From positions 300,498 to 364,497 of the forward strand of contig NZ_JANBVS010000006.1 in NCBI RefSeq assembly GCF_024586915.1: DNA of 64,000 nucleotides, written 5' to 3'. The stretch's first letter is position 1. Every line of letters starts with the position of its first letter. Shown here in pieces: positions 10,383 through 20,372 of this stretch. The notes under the pieces are model-generated. The model had not been told where the DNA came from and did no database searches. It saw nothing but the letters and a program-made list of their open reading frames with translations. The translations under genes were made by a program, and so were the position numbers. Source of the DNA: Bradyrhizobium sp. SRS-191. GTDB lineage: Bacteria > Pseudomonadota > Alphaproteobacteria > Rhizobiales > Xanthobacteraceae.

Positions 10383-11554
10383 GACTGCGACGCCCGCTGC
10401 AGGGGACGGTGCTCGTTGGCGATGGTCTCGCCGAACGGACCCGTGTTCGCACGGAGCTTGGTGACGTTGCCGCCCTGCTCCACCGCATTCAGGCCGAGCT
10501 TGGGGAATACCAGCTCGGCGAAGCGGTAGGCCTCTTCCAGATGCGGATAGCCGGAGAGGATGAAGGTATCGATGCCGATGTCCTGATACTCGCGAATGCG
10601 CGCCGCCACCGTATCGGGATCGCCCACCAGCGCAGTGCCCGCGCCGCCGCGCACCAGGCCGACACCGGCCCACAGGTTCGGGCTGATCTCGAGCTTGTCA
10701 CGACGTCCGCCATGCAGCTGCGACATGCGCTGCTGCCCGACAGAGTCCATCCGTGCGAAGATCTTCTGCGCCGAGGCGATGGTGTCGTCGGTGACGTGCT
10801 TGATGAGATCGTCGGCTGCGGCCCACGCCTCCTCGTTGGTCTCGCGCACGATCACGTGCAGACGGATACCGAACGACAGCTTGCGGCCGCGCTTGTCGGC
10901 GACGGCCTTCACTTTGGCGACCTTGGCGGCGACATCCGCCGGCGGCTCACCCCAGGTGAGATACTTCTCGACCGTGTCGACCGCGACGTCGATGCCGGCA
11001 TCCGACGAGCCGCCGAAGAACAGTGGCGGGCGCGGCGACTGCACCGGCGGAAACAACAACCGGCCGTCCTCGACCGTGATGTGCTTGCCGGAGAAGTTGA
11101 CGGCCTCGCCTTCCAGCAGCTTGTTGTAGACGGTGAGGAACTCGCGAGTGACCTCGTAGCGCTCCTCATGCGACAGGAAGATGCCGTCGCCCTTGTTCTC
11201 GACCGGATCGCCGCCGGTGACGACGTTGACGAGTAGCCGGCCATTGCTGACACGATCGAGCGTCGCGGTCATCCGCGCGGCCACCGCCGGCGACTGCAGA
11301 CCGGGGCGCACCGCAACGAGATAGCGCAGCTTCTCGGTGAACGGCGCCACGGCCGACGCCACGATCCAGGAATCCTCGCAGCTGCGGCCGGTCGGAATCA
11401 GCACGCCGTAATAGCCGAGCTGGTCGGCGGCCTGCGCAATCTGGCGGAGATAGTTGAAGTTGACCTCGCGGCCGCCCTGCGACGTGCCGAGATAGCGGCC
11501 GTCGCCATGGGTCGGCAGGAACCAGAGGACGTTGGGCTTCGAAGCGTTACTCAT
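10379..11554 (-). CDS. ssuD: FMNH2-dependent alkanesulfonate monooxygenase SsuD
   Basis: 391 aa, bacterial luciferase-like fold. The start [23 protein letters not shown] and the active-site region [10 protein letters not shown] (with the conserved Cys) are characteristic of SsuD, as are [10 protein letters not shown] and [11 protein letters not shown]. It oxidises alkanesulfonates to aldehyde plus sulfite, giving sulfur for growth. It overlaps ssuC by 4 bases and sits between ssuA and ssuC. Confidence 0.95.
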   Translation of the reverse strand: MSNASKPNVLWFLPTHGDGRYLGTSQGGREVNFNYLRQIAQAADQLGYYGVLIPTGRSCEDSWIVASAVAPFTEKLRYLVAVRPGLQSPAVAARMTATLDRVSNGRLLVNVVTGGDPVENKGDGIFLSHEERYEVTREFLTVYNKLLEGEAVNFSGKHITVEDGRLLFPPVQSPRPPLFFGGSSDAGIDVAVDTVEKYLTWGEPPADVAAKVAKVKAVADKRGRKLSFGIRLHVIVRETNEEAWAAADDLIKHVTDDTIASAQKIFARMDSVGQQRMSQLHGGRRDKLEISPNLWAGVGLVRGGAGTALVGDPDTVAARIREYQDIGIDTFILSGYPHLEEAYRFAELVFPKLGLNAVEQGGNVTKLRANTGPFGETIANEHRPLQRASQS

Positions 11555-11587
11555 GTCGTCACTTTCAGATTGAGGTCGCGATCGGGA

Positions 11588-12544
11588 TCAGGTGGACGGC
11601 GTCCACTTCCAGACGATGTCGGCGACGTTGACTTGTTTCGGAATGAGCCCGACGCGGGCGAAGCGATCGGCCACCGCCTGCTGGCTCTTGATGATCTCGT
11701 CGTCGATCGGCACCACGCTGTAGACCGAGCGGTCGACGAAGCGCTTGACCGCCTCGAGGTCGACGCCGGTCGCCTCGGCCTGCGCCTTGGCGACCTCCTC
11801 ATGGTGACTGTTGGCCCACACGCCCTCGGCGGCGAACGCCGCGTTGAGCTTGGCGACCACGGCTGGATATTTTTCGACGAAGTCGCTGCCGACGATGTAG
11901 AACGAGTTCGGCTTGTGCACGTCCTTGTCCCACGCAACGACGCGCGCGTTCTCCTTGAGCTCGGCGAGCGCGAGATACGGATCCCAGATCGACCATGCGT
12001 CGACCGAGCCCTTGACGAAGGCGGCGGTCGCATCGGCCGGCGCGAGTGGCGCGGGCGTAATGTCGCTCCAGGCAATGCCCGCCTTCTCCAACGCGGCGAC
12101 GAGCAGATTGTGTGCGCTGGAGCCCTTGCCGAAGGCAACGCGCTTGCCCCTGAGATCGGCCAGCGTCTTGATCGGCGAGTCCTTGGGCACGATGATCGCC
12201 TGGCTGCTGCCGTTCTGCTTCACAGCCGCGGCGTAGCGGATCTTGGCGCTTGCGGCCTGGGCGAAGATCGGCGGCGCGTCGCCGACATAGCCGAAATCGA
12301 CGCTGCCGACATTGATGGCTTCGAGCAGCGGCGGGCCAAACTGGAAGTCGACCCAGACGATGTCGACGCCGAGAGGCTTGAACGCGGTCTCGATCGTGCG
12401 GCGCGCCTTCACCGCGGGAAAGAAGCCGCCCTTCTGCGTGCCGATGCGGATCTCCTTCGGCCTGTCTTCCGCGCGGAGCGGCGCCGCGCAGGCGACCAAC
12501 GCAGCCGATGCCAAAGACAGTTTCAGAAAGTCACGACGCTCCAT
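11588..12544 (-). CDS. ssuA: Aliphatic sulfonate-binding protein SsuA
   Basis: 318 aa from ATG at 12544. The N-terminus MERRDFLKLSLASAALVACA is a twin-arginine signal (RRDFLK), which is why this start was chosen over an upstream in-frame one. The mature part is an NMT1/SsuA-type solute-binding protein (EIRIGTQKGGFFPAVK, GPPLLEAINVGSVDFGYVGDAPPIFAQA, GKRVAFGKGSSAHNLL). It captures sulfonates in the periplasm and delivers them to SsuC. It is first in the ssu operon and diverges from napE. Confidence 0.9.
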   Translation of the reverse strand: MERRDFLKLSLASAALVACAAPLRAEDRPKEIRIGTQKGGFFPAVKARRTIETAFKPLGVDIVWVDFQFGPPLLEAINVGSVDFGYVGDAPPIFAQAASAKIRYAAAVKQNGSSQAIIVPKDSPIKTLADLRGKRVAFGKGSSAHNLLVAALEKAGIAWSDITPAPLAPADATAAFVKGSVDAWSIWDPYLALAELKENARVVAWDKDVHKPNSFYIVGSDFVEKYPAVVAKLNAAFAAEGVWANSHHEEVAKAQAEATGVDLEAVKRFVDRSVYSVVPIDDEIIKSQQAVADRFARVGLIPKQVNVADIVWKWTPST

Positions 12545-12928
12545 TGCCCTCTCCGCTCCGCTTGCGCATCCGCGTTGATGCGATGCGAAGGATGATGGTG
12601 GCGGGCCGCGCAGGTGTCGAGCACTCCGAAAAAAAAGCGATGCCGGTCCTGTCCTTGCGGCGGCCGAGGGGACGTTCATGTCGACGCTGGCGCGCAAAGC
12701 AGCGAGAATTTCTCGGAAGGAAGGATGCGATCACGCGCCTTCACGGCTCATCAACCACGATGGTGATCGGGCCGGTCCGAATCCTGAGCAGACGGTGCGC
12801 GGCTGTGGACCCGGTTCCCGCGCCTTGATCCACGTCAACGCGGGTTCCGCCTACTTGCCTTAGTCGGAAGACTAGGCGCGGCCCGGATGCCGCAAACCCT
12901 CCCGTACCCCATAGCAGAGAATTCTCTC
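12545..12928. other. Divergent ssuA/napE intergenic region
   Basis: No convincing gene. It must hold the promoters of both the ssu operon (minus) and the nap operon (plus). The only recognisable element is the FNR/FixK-type box at 12825-12838; no CysB-type site could be assigned by eye. Confidence 0.5.
12825..12838 (+). promoter_or_regulatory. FNR/FixK-type box upstream of napE
   Basis: TTGAT-CCAC-GTCAA, one base from the perfect TTGAT-N4-ATCAA palindrome bound by FNR/FixK family regulators. It is centred about 97 bases before the napE ATG. Low-oxygen activation of nap by such regulators is known in Bradyrhizobium. A nearly identical site is found at 20373-20386. Confidence 0.65.
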
Positions 12929-13114
12929 ATGTCGCTCGTTGGCAGCGATGCGAACGCGCGTGCGCGTCGCAGACGCATGGAAGTTTTTGCCTTCCTGTTC
13001 CTTACCGCCGTGATCATGCCCGCGCTCGCGGTGGCCACCGTCGGCTCCTACGGGCTGACGGTGTGGGTCTACCAGATGATGGCAGGCCCCCCCGGCCCGC
13101 CCGCCGCGCACTGA
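12929..13114 (+). CDS. napE: Periplasmic nitrate reductase accessory membrane protein NapE
   Basis: 61 aa from ATG at 12929 (an upstream ATG at 12887 would add 14 residues). Single membrane helix in the typical NapE pattern EVFAFLFLTAVIMPALAVATVGSYGLTVW, ending in GPPGPP. Function within the Nap complex is unclear in the literature. First gene of napEDABC. Confidence 0.88.
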   Translation: MSLVGSDANARARRRRMEVFAFLFLTAVIMPALAVATVGSYGLTVWVYQMMAGPPGPPAAH

Positions 13115-13131
13115 TCGGAAGGACGTCTCCC

Positions 13132-13452
13132 ATGCTCAATCACCGCACCTCCTTCGACCGGCGCGCGCTCATCACCGGCCGCGTGCTGACCGCCGAGCCC
13201 GTGGTCGCGCCGCCCGCGGGCGAGATCGCCAGCATCATCGTGCAGACCCGCCCGGATCAGCTCGACCGCGTCGCCGCCGACGTTCTCGCGCTCGACGGCT
13301 GCGAGATCCACGGCCGGGACGAACGCGGCAAGCTGATCGTCGTCGTCGATGCGCCCGATGCCGGCGCGCTCGGCGCCACCATGAACCGCATCGGGCTGCT
13401 GCCCCACGTGCATTCCGCCTGCCTCGTCTTCCACGCCATCGACGCCGGCTAA
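13132..13452 (+). CDS. napD: NapA Tat-signal chaperone NapD
   Basis: 106 aa from ATG at 13132, preceded by GGAAGGA. The NapD core is present: EIASIIVQTRPDQLDRVAADV, HGRDERGKLIVVVDA. NapD binds the twin-arginine signal of NapA in the cytoplasm and holds back export until cofactor loading. It lies 17 bases after napE and 15 before napA. Confidence 0.9.
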   Translation: MLNHRTSFDRRALITGRVLTAEPVVAPPAGEIASIIVQTRPDQLDRVAADVLALDGCEIHGRDERGKLIVVVDAPDAGALGATMNRIGLLPHVHSACLVFHAIDAG

Positions 13453-13467
13453 CACCACGAGACTCCC

Positions 13468-15972
13468 ATGACCGACATGAAGATCGATCGCCGCCAGATG
13501 CTGAAGCTGGAAGCCGCCGCGATTGCCGCAGCCGCCGCCGGCATGCCCGCGGCCGCGCGCGCCGCCAACCTCGTCACCGAGCGCGAGCAGAGCGAACTGA
13601 AATGGGACAAGGCCGCCTGCCGCTTCTGCGGCACCGGCTGCAGCGTGATGGTCGCGACCAAGGACAACCGCGTGGTCGCCACCCATGGCGACATCAAGGC
13701 CGAGGTCAATCGCGGGCTGAACTGCGTCAAGGGCTACTTCCTGTCCAAGATCATGTACGGCCATGATCGCCTGACGCATCCGATGCTGCGCAAGACCAAC
13801 GGCAAATACGACAAGAACGGCGAGTTCACGCCTGTATCGTGGGACGAAGCCTTCGAGATCATGGCGCAGAAGTACAAGGACGCGCTGAAGAAGCGCGGTC
13901 CCTCGGGCGTCGGCATGTTCGGCTCGGGCCAATGGACGATCTGGGAAGGCTACGCGGCGTCAAAACTGTTCAAGGCCGGATTCCGCTCTAACAACATCGA
14001 TCCCAATGCCCGGCACTGCATGGCCTCGGCCGTGGCCGGCATGATGCGCACCTTCGGCATCGACGAGCCGCCCGGCTGCTACGATGACATCGAGGCCACG
14101 GACGCGTTCGTGCTGTGGGGCTCCAACATGGCGGAGATGCATCCCATTTTGTGGACCCGCGTCACCGACCGCAGGCTGTCGGCGCCGCATGTCAAGGTCG
14201 CCGTGCTCTCGACGTTCGAGCACCGCTCGTTCGACCTCGCCGATGTCGGCATGGTGTTCAAGCCGCAGACCGACCTCTACATCCTCAACGCCATCGCCAA
14301 CCACATCATCACGACAGGGCGCGTCAACAAGGACTTCGTCCAGGCGCACACCGTGTTCAAGAAGGGCCAGACCGACATCGGCTATGGGCTGCGGCCCGAG
14401 CATCCGCTGGAGAAAAAGGCCACCGGCCGCACCAAGGCCAACGATGCCACCGACATCTCGTTCGACGACTACGCCAAGTTCGTCTCCGACTACACGCTGG
14501 AGAAGGCCGCCGAGATGTCCGGCGTGCCGTTGAACCGGCTGCAGGCGCTCGCTGAGCTCTATGCCGATCCGAAGACCAAGGTGGTCTCGTTCTGGACCAT
14601 GGGCTTCAACCAGCACACCCGCGGCGTCTGGTGCAACAACCTCGTCTACAACATCCATCTGCTGACGGGAAAAATCGCCGAGGCCGGCAACAGCCCGTTC
14701 TCGCTGACCGGCCAGCCCTCCGCCTGCGGCACCGCGCGCGAGGTCGGCACCTTCTCGCACCGGCTGCCCGCCGACATGGTCGTCACCAACAAGGAGCATC
14801 GCACCAAGGCCGAGCACATCTGGCAGCTGCCGGAGGGCACGATCCCCGACAAGCCCGGCTATCACGCCGTGCTGCAGAGCCGGATGCTGAAGGACGGCCT
14901 GCTCAACGCCTATTGGGTCCAGGTCAACAACAACCTCCAGGCCGGCCCCAACGCCAACGAAGAGACTTATCCGGGCTTCCGCAACCCCGACAACTTCATC
15001 GTCGTCTCCGACGCCTATCCATCGGTCACCGCGCTCGCCGCCGATCTGATCTTGCCGACCGCGATGTGGGTCGAGAAGGAAGGCGCTTATGGCAATGCCG
15101 AGCGCCGCACCCAGTTCTGGCACCAACTGGTGTCGGCGCCGGGCGAGGCGCGCTCGGACCTGTGGCAACTGATGGAGTTCTCCAAGCGCTTCAAGATCGA
15201 GGAGGTGTGGCCGGAGGAGCTGATCGCCAAGAAGCCGGAATATCGCGGCAAGACGCTGTTCGACGTGCTCTACAAAAACGGCCAGGTCGACAAATTCCCG
15301 GTCGACCAAATCGAGCCAGGCTATGCCAACGACGAATCCAAGGCGTTCGGCTTCTACGTCCATAAGGGCCTGTTCGAGGAATATGCCTCGTTCGGCCGCG
15401 GTCACGGCCATGACCTGGCACCGTTCGAGGCCTACCATAAGGAGCGCGGCCTGCGCTGGCCCGTGGTCGACGGCAAGGAGACGCGCTGGCGTTTCCGCGA
15501 AGGCTCGGATCCTTATGTGAAGGCCGGCACCGGGGTGCAGTTCTACGGCTTCCCGGACGGCAAGGCGCGCATCTTCGCCCTGCCCTACGAGCCGCCGGCG
15601 GAATCGCCCGACAAGGACTACCCGTTCTGGCTGTCCACCGGACGCGTCGTCGAGCACTGGCACTCCGGAACCATGACCCGCCGCGTGCCCGAGCTCTACA
15701 AGGCGTTCCCCGAGGCCGTCTGCTTCATGCATCCCGATGATGCGCAAGAGGCAAACTTGCGGCGGGGCGATGAAGTGAAAGTCGCCTCGCGGCGCGGCTT
15801 CATCCGCGCCCGCGTCGAGACTCGCGGCCGTGACAAGCCGCCGCGCGGGCTGGTGTTCGTGCCGTGGTTCGACGAGTCCAAGCTCATCAACAAGGTGACG
15901 CTCGACGCCACCGATCCGATCTCGCTGCAGACCGACTACAAGAAATGCGCCGTGCGCATCGAGCGGGTGTGA
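13468..15972 (+). CDS. napA: Periplasmic nitrate reductase catalytic subunit NapA
   Basis: 834 aa, full length. A twin-arginine signal ([15 protein letters not shown], residues 7-21) directs Tat export. Cysteines 51, 54, 58 and 86 (CxxCxxxC...C) bind the 4Fe-4S cluster, and Cys184 in [11 protein letters not shown] is the expected Mo ligand. The C-terminal molydopterin dinucleotide-binding domain contains [21 protein letters not shown]. It reduces nitrate to nitrite in the periplasm, taking electrons from NapC via NapB. It sits in the nap operon behind napD. Confidence 0.97.
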   Translation: MTDMKIDRRQMLKLEAAAIAAAAAGMPAAARAANLVTEREQSELKWDKAACRFCGTGCSVMVATKDNRVVATHGDIKAEVNRGLNCVKGYFLSKIMYGHDRLTHPMLRKTNGKYDKNGEFTPVSWDEAFEIMAQKYKDALKKRGPSGVGMFGSGQWTIWEGYAASKLFKAGFRSNNIDPNARHCMASAVAGMMRTFGIDEPPGCYDDIEATDAFVLWGSNMAEMHPILWTRVTDRRLSAPHVKVAVLSTFEHRSFDLADVGMVFKPQTDLYILNAIANHIITTGRVNKDFVQAHTVFKKGQTDIGYGLRPEHPLEKKATGRTKANDATDISFDDYAKFVSDYTLEKAAEMSGVPLNRLQALAELYADPKTKVVSFWTMGFNQHTRGVWCNNLVYNIHLLTGKIAEAGNSPFSLTGQPSACGTAREVGTFSHRLPADMVVTNKEHRTKAEHIWQLPEGTIPDKPGYHAVLQSRMLKDGLLNAYWVQVNNNLQAGPNANEETYPGFRNPDNFIVVSDAYPSVTALAADLILPTAMWVEKEGAYGNAERRTQFWHQLVSAPGEARSDLWQLMEFSKRFKIEEVWPEELIAKKPEYRGKTLFDVLYKNGQVDKFPVDQIEPGYANDESKAFGFYVHKGLFEEYASFGRGHGHDLAPFEAYHKERGLRWPVVDGKETRWRFREGSDPYVKAGTGVQFYGFPDGKARIFALPYEPPAESPDKDYPFWLSTGRVVEHWHSGTMTRRVPELYKAFPEAVCFMHPDDAQEANLRRGDEVKVASRRGFIRARVETRGRDKPPRGLVFVPWFDESKLINKVTLDATDPISLQTDYKKCAVRIERV

Positions 15973-15977
15973 CCGAC

Positions 15978-16448
15978 ATGATCAAGAAACTTGCCATGAT
16001 GCTGCTCGCGGCCAGCTTGGCGGCCGGCTCGAGCACCCTGCTCGCCCAGAGCGTCTCATCGTCATTGCGTGGTCCTGCGCCGCTCAATGAGGAAGGGCCG
16101 GCGCCGCCGATGCAGCCAACCAAGAACACCGCCGAGAAGGAGGTGCGCAACTATCCGGAGCAGCCGCCGGTCATTCCGCATTCCATCGACGGCTATCAGG
16201 TCGACATGCAGGGCAACAAATGCCTGTCCTGCCATGCCCGCGCGCGCACCGCGGAATCCAAGGCGCCCATGCTGTCGATCACCCACTTCATGGATCGCGA
16301 CGGCCAGTTCCTCGCCTCGGTGTCGCCGCGCCGCTACTTCTGCACGCAGTGCCATGTGTCCCAGAGCACAGCCACGCCCCCCGTCAGCAACGACTTCGTC
16401 GACATCGACACCGTGCTGTCGCACGACAAGCCGGGTGCCAAGCGATGA
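15978..16448 (+). CDS. napB: Diheme cytochrome subunit NapB
   Basis: 156 aa from ATG at 15978, 5 bases after the napA stop. An N-terminal signal peptide ([22 protein letters not shown]) and two CxxCH heme sites (CLSCH, CTQCH) define NapB, with conserved His residues for axial ligation ([19 protein letters not shown]). It passes electrons from NapC to NapA in the periplasm. Its stop overlaps the napC start (ATGA). Confidence 0.95.
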   Translation: MIKKLAMMLLAASLAAGSSTLLAQSVSSSLRGPAPLNEEGPAPPMQPTKNTAEKEVRNYPEQPPVIPHSIDGYQVDMQGNKCLSCHARARTAESKAPMLSITHFMDRDGQFLASVSPRRYFCTQCHVSQSTATPPVSNDFVDIDTVLSHDKPGAKR

Positions 16449-17107
16449 GCAGCGCCGACATCCCGCAGGGGACGGGAACGCCGGCCCCGGAAAAACGCCT
16501 CGGTCTGGTCCGCCGCGCCTGGCAGTTCGTACTCGATTTGATCGACGTGCTGCTGAAGCCGAGCTCGATCTTTGGCCTCGGCGTGCTGGTGCTCGCCGGC
16601 TTCGTCGCCGGCGTGATCTTCTGGGGCGGCTTCAACACCGCGCTGGAAATCACCAACACCGAGAAGTTCTGCACCGGCTGTCACGAGATGAAGGACAACG
16701 TGTTCGCCGAGCTGAAGACGACCGTGCACTTCTCCAACCGCTCCGGCGTGCGCGCGTCCTGCCCCGATTGCCACGTGCCGCACAACTGGACCGACAAGAT
16801 CGCGCGCAAGATGCAGGCGTCGAAAGAGGTCTGGGGCCATCTGTTCGGCTCGATCAACACCCGCGAGAAGTTCACCGACCGCCGGCTGGAGCTGGCGCTG
16901 CACGAATGGGCGCGCTTCAAGGCAAACGACTCGCTCGAATGCCGCAACTGCCACAGCGCCCAGTCGATGGACATCACCAAGCAGTCGCCCCGCGCCGTCG
17001 AAGCCCACCAGCGCTTCCTGTTCACCGGCGAAAAGACCTGCATCGACTGCCACAAGGGCATCGCGCACCATCTGCCGGACATGCGAGGCGTCCCGGGCTG
17101 GCAGTAG
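16445..17107 (+). CDS. napC: Tetraheme membrane-anchored quinol dehydrogenase NapC
   Basis: 220 aa from ATG at 16445. One N-terminal membrane anchor (about 42-64) is followed by four CxxCH heme motifs: CTGCH, CPDCH, CRNCH and CIDCH. This is the NapC/NirT family pattern. It oxidises quinol and feeds NapB. It ends the nap operon; napF, G and H are absent, giving the napEDABC type. Confidence 0.96.
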   Translation: MSSADIPQGTGTPAPEKRLGLVRRAWQFVLDLIDVLLKPSSIFGLGVLVLAGFVAGVIFWGGFNTALEITNTEKFCTGCHEMKDNVFAELKTTVHFSNRSGVRASCPDCHVPHNWTDKIARKMQASKEVWGHLFGSINTREKFTDRRLELALHEWARFKANDSLECRNCHSAQSMDITKQSPRAVEAHQRFLFTGEKTCIDCHKGIAHHLPDMRGVPGWQ

Positions 17108-17162
17108 GCTTTGCTCACCCTCCCCGCGGTAGCCGGACAGCGATCGTGGGCCAGCGGGGAGG

Positions 17163-17184
17163 GGCCCTTCCGGGCCTCATTTTC
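17163..17184 (+). terminator. Hairpin terminator region after napC
   Basis: GGCCC-TTCC-GGGCC stem (17163-17176) followed by TCATTTT. A larger outer inverted repeat (17119-17127 with 17154-17162) lies just before it. It closes the nap operon and marks the start of the AT-richer insert. Confidence 0.5.
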
Positions 17185-17327
17185 CCCAGTTGCCTCTTCG
17201 CTGGGATCTCCCGATGTGTCAAAAGATCACAATGTTTGCAACTATTTGGGCCATAGTAGCCACGTGGCCTTGTAAACCTTAAGCTGCAATGTAAGGGTTC
17301 CAATCATATTTGGCTAAAGGACCCGCG

Positions 17328-18122
17328 ATGCCGCTTATTGTTGATCGACAGTTAAGACAACTGATTGCTGCGACGCCTGCCGTCCATCCGAAACAAGGCA
17401 TAGTCGCTCCGCTAGCGAGTGCAACAAGCATCGAAGTCGGCAAGTGGAACTCGAAGATCCAGCCTGCATCTCTCGACCTAACGATTGGTCGTATACTTCT
17501 GCCGATCGACGATACTTCGGACGAAGCTGTCCATGCCGAGACAAGCTTATCGCTTGATCAAGGAGAAACGGCTGTCGTGGAGACCCACGAATATCTTTCA
17601 ATGCCACGAACCCTGGCCGCAATCGGCTTTCCCCCGGCAAATGTCTCTCGCGCAGGCCTACTCATGACAAATCCTGGACATATCGATCCAGGATTCGGGG
17701 GGCGTCTCAAGTTCACCGTCATCAACCTAGGAAAAAAGCCGATTCAACTCGTCAGCGGTCACCCCATTTGTACGCTGCTGTTCTTTGCAATCGACACGCC
17801 CGATTTTGCCTACGACCAATTGGATTCGACCGAAAAGCCCGAAGCTCCATCGGAGAGATCATTGCTCGCGACGCTTTCCAAAGACTTCCTGAACGTCAAC
17901 GAGCGAATTCAGGACAGGGTCACGGCCAGTTTGTGGAAAGCCCAATTTGGCTTACCAATTATAGGCGTCCTTTCGGCTGTGATCTTGACCATCATCACCA
18001 GCATAACTGCCTCCTGGTTGAGTGGCGTGAGTGAGCTGCGCACCAAAGTTGAAGGACTCGAAAAATCCCTTTCTGTTAAAGACCTTACAGGTCGAATTGA
18101 AAAATTGGAGCAGAAGAAATAG
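17328..18122 (+). CDS. Membrane-anchored dUTPase/dCTP-deaminase-fold protein
   Basis: 264 aa from ATG at 17328 (AAAGGA 5 bases upstream; a TTG at 17310 is a weaker choice). Residues 25-160 have the trimeric dUTPase/Dcd fold: QPASLDLTIG (45-54), SRAGL (107-111) and GHIDPGFGG (117-125), then INLGKKPIQ. By hand alignment to E. coli Dcd, the catalytic Ser (SSLAR) is replaced (ANVSR) and the catalytic Glu (LEFYN) is Thr (FTVIN), while Asp120 of the IDxxF motif remains. A membrane helix (208-231) and a C-terminal coiled coil (234-262) follow, which ordinary dUTPases and Dcds lack. AT-richer than neighbours and paired with thyX 9 bases downstream. Function unknown: a nucleotide-binding sensor or modified enzyme. 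Confidence 0.7.
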   Translation: MPLIVDRQLRQLIAATPAVHPKQGIVAPLASATSIEVGKWNSKIQPASLDLTIGRILLPIDDTSDEAVHAETSLSLDQGETAVVETHEYLSMPRTLAAIGFPPANVSRAGLLMTNPGHIDPGFGGRLKFTVINLGKKPIQLVSGHPICTLLFFAIDTPDFAYDQLDSTEKPEAPSERSLLATLSKDFLNVNERIQDRVTASLWKAQFGLPIIGVLSAVILTIITSITASWLSGVSELRTKVEGLEKSLSVKDLTGRIEKLEQKK

Positions 18123-18131
18123 ATAAAGAGG

Positions 18132-18935
18132 ATGAATACACCATTCCCCAAGACACAATTCGCAGACGATACAAGCTTTGTATACAGCCCAGAGCTGTCC
18201 GTTTTGGCACGATCCCAACTTTCATTATCGGACGAGAATATTTTTGCTCGGTTTGGATCTTTTCCTCGCGCGGAAAACGTTTCTTACCCAATTGAACGTA
18301 TCGTCGAGATCGCAGGTCGGACTTGCTATCTTTCATTCTCCAACCCCTCCGGCAGGGATACTGGCGAGTACATCGAGAACCTTGTTAGACAAGGCCATGA
18401 GAGCGTCCTGGAGCATGTGTCATGGACCTTTTTGCTCTCTGGCGTCTCTCGAGCGTTCACGCACCAGTTGGTGAGGCATCGCGCCGGCTTTTCTTACAGC
18501 CAGCTATCCCAGCAATATGTCGATCATCGCGCGATCCGATTCGTAGTACCTGCTGAGATTCAAAGCCAACCAGGTTTGCTTGCTTCCTGGAAGGGTACCG
18601 TACTTGCTCAACGAGGCGCTTACATTGAGCTTGTAGAGTCTTTGAATCGATTGCCGTCGCCCCTCAAGTCGCGAGAGAAAATTCGGTCGATGCGTTCCGC
18701 GGCACGAAGTGTGCTACCAAACTGTGTTGAAGCCGTCATAGCTGTTACGGCAAATGCTCGCTCTTGGCGACATTTCCTCGACGTAAGAGGTGCTACAGAA
18801 GGGGACGTCGAAATGCGACGCGTCAGCGCCTTACTCTTGCACTTATTGAAGCAAGACGCTCCCAACATGTTCTCTGACTTTTCCCAGGCGTCTCTTTCGG
18901 ACGGTTGGCCGATCGTCCAGAAGATAGTTCGGTGA
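18132..18935 (+). CDS. thyX: Flavin-dependent thymidylate synthase ThyX
   Basis: 267 aa. Family landmarks are GHESVLEH (88-95), the ThyX RHR motif (115-117, RHRAGFSYSQLSQQY, one residue longer than the common RHRxxSxxxxS form), and the C-terminal block NARSWRHFLDVR followed by DVEMRR. ThyX makes dTMP from dUMP with FAD, NADPH and methylenetetrahydrofolate. The N-terminus is some 40 residues longer than short ThyX proteins. It follows the dUTPase-like gene by 9 bases, both AT-richer than the flanks, suggesting a pair acquired together. Whether it is the only thymidylate synthase of the cell cannot be seen here. Confidence 0.88.
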   Translation: MNTPFPKTQFADDTSFVYSPELSVLARSQLSLSDENIFARFGSFPRAENVSYPIERIVEIAGRTCYLSFSNPSGRDTGEYIENLVRQGHESVLEHVSWTFLLSGVSRAFTHQLVRHRAGFSYSQLSQQYVDHRAIRFVVPAEIQSQPGLLASWKGTVLAQRGAYIELVESLNRLPSPLKSREKIRSMRSAARSVLPNCVEAVIAVTANARSWRHFLDVRGATEGDVEMRRVSALLLHLLKQDAPNMFSDFSQASLSDGWPIVQKIVR

Positions 18936-19019
18936 GAAATGAGACTCGCTAGCCAAGCTAAGCCTAGCACGATGCGCTTCCATGCTTGATTGCGACATTG
19001 CAATGGCTCATTTTGAGCC

Positions 19020-20129
19020 ATGACCACTTTCTCCCCGCATCAGGACTCCGCCCTCAAGGCCGTCGCCGACTGGCTGAAGGCGAAGCCGGGCAAAACCGGC
19101 ACACCCCAGGTGTTCCGGCTGTTCGGCTATGCCGGAACCGGCAAGACCACGCTGGCCCGCCACATCGCCGAGGGCGTCGATGGCGAGGTCAAGTTCGCGG
19201 CCTTCACCGGCAAGGCCGCGCTGGTGATGCGCAGCAAGGGCTGCGACAACGCCTCCACCATTCACTCGCTGATCTACCGCGCCCAGGAGACCGGCGAGGA
19301 GCAGCCGAACTTCGAATTATGGGACGATGCGCCGGCGTCCAAGGCCAAGCTGATCATCATCGACGAATGCTCGATGGTCGACGCCGATCTCGGCCGTGAC
19401 CTGCTGTCCTTCGACTGCCCGCTGCTGGTGCTCGGCGATCCCGCCCAGCTGCCGCCGGTCAAGGGCGGCGGCTTCTTCACCGACAGCGAGCCGGACGTGA
19501 TGCTGACCGAGGTGCATCGCCAGGCGCAGGACGATCCGATCGTGCGGATGTCGATGGACGTGCGCGAGGGCAACACGCTCGACATCGGCCGCTACGGCGA
19601 GAGCGAGGTGGTGGAGCGCCGCGAGCTCGATCCGTCGCGGGTGATGGAGGCCGACCAGGTGCTGGTCGGCCGCAACGCCACCCGCCGCGCCTACAACAAC
19701 CGCTTCCGCCAGCGCCTCGACATCGAGGACGCCCTGCCCGTCGCCGGCGACAAGCTGGTCTGCCTGCGCAACAACCGCAAGAAGGGCCTGTTCAATGGCG
19801 GCCTGTGGCGGGTGAAGTCGCGCGCGACCTCGAAGTCCAAGATCGTGACGATGCGGGTGGCGCCCGAAGAGGATTTCGGCCGCAAGGTGACGAAGGTCTC
19901 GGTCCGCGGCGAATGCTTCGCCGGCGGCATCGAGGACATCCCGTGGGAGCAGCGCAAGCCCTATGACGAGTTCGACTACGGCTACGTGCTGACCGTGCAC
20001 AAGTCGCAGGGCTCGCAATGGGACGACGTCGTGCTGTTCGACGAGAGCTTCGCCTTCCAGGAAAGCCGCGCCCGCTGGCTCTACACCGGCATCACGCGCG
20101 CCGCGAAGCGGCTGAGCATCGTGGTGTGA
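19020..20129 (+). CDS. RecD/Dda-like superfamily 1 helicase
   Basis: 369 aa. Walker A GYAGTGKTT (36-44), Walker B IIIDECSMVD, motif III LVLGDPAQLPPV, and the C-terminal UvrD_C_2 motifs VLTVHKSQGSQWDDVVLFDE and WLYTGITRAAKRL. The single short AAA_30 arrangement resembles phage T4 Dda and the helicase core of RecD rather than full-length RecD2. Probably unwinds DNA in repair or replication restart. Codon use is typical of the GC-rich host, unlike the preceding gene pair. Confidence 0.85.
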   Translation: MTTFSPHQDSALKAVADWLKAKPGKTGTPQVFRLFGYAGTGKTTLARHIAEGVDGEVKFAAFTGKAALVMRSKGCDNASTIHSLIYRAQETGEEQPNFELWDDAPASKAKLIIIDECSMVDADLGRDLLSFDCPLLVLGDPAQLPPVKGGGFFTDSEPDVMLTEVHRQAQDDPIVRMSMDVREGNTLDIGRYGESEVVERRELDPSRVMEADQVLVGRNATRRAYNNRFRQRLDIEDALPVAGDKLVCLRNNRKKGLFNGGLWRVKSRATSKSKIVTMRVAPEEDFGRKVTKVSVRGECFAGGIEDIPWEQRKPYDEFDYGYVLTVHKSQGSQWDDVVLFDESFAFQESRARWLYTGITRAAKRLSIVV

Positions 20130-20160
20130 AGCTACTGCGGCCTTGACCAACCAAGTGCAC

Positions 20161-20292
20161 CGTCATTCCGGGGCAATCGTCAGCGCGGAACGCGCTGGCG
20201 ATTGAACCCGGAATCTCGAGCTTGTTAGCACCGGACGCAAGCCAAACTCGGGATTCCGGGTTCAAGGCCTGCGGCCTTGCCCCGGAATGACG
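20161..20292. repeat. Nested inverted-repeat intergenic element
   Basis: Outer arms CGTCATTCCGGGGC (20161-20174) and its exact complement (20279-20292), with inner near-complementary arms at about 20202-20220 and 20248-20265. The whole 132 bases can fold as one long hairpin. Such CGTCATTCCGGGGC palindromes are widespread intergenic repeats in Bradyrhizobium and Rhodopseudomonas. Confidence 0.8.
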
Positions 20293-20372
20293 GCGCGGTT
20301 GGGCTGATATCAACCATCATCTCGAACGAGAGCGGTATCGCCCTGCCTTGTTCCTGCAAAGCCTGCGACCCG

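Noticed and set aside
13960..15747. 595-aa frame antisense to napA
   Set aside because: Shadow of napA; no signal, motif or ribosome site.
17310..18122. Standard dCTP deaminase
   Set aside because: The catalytic Ser and Glu are not at the expected places and a membrane anchor is present, so a plain Dcd call would be too specific.
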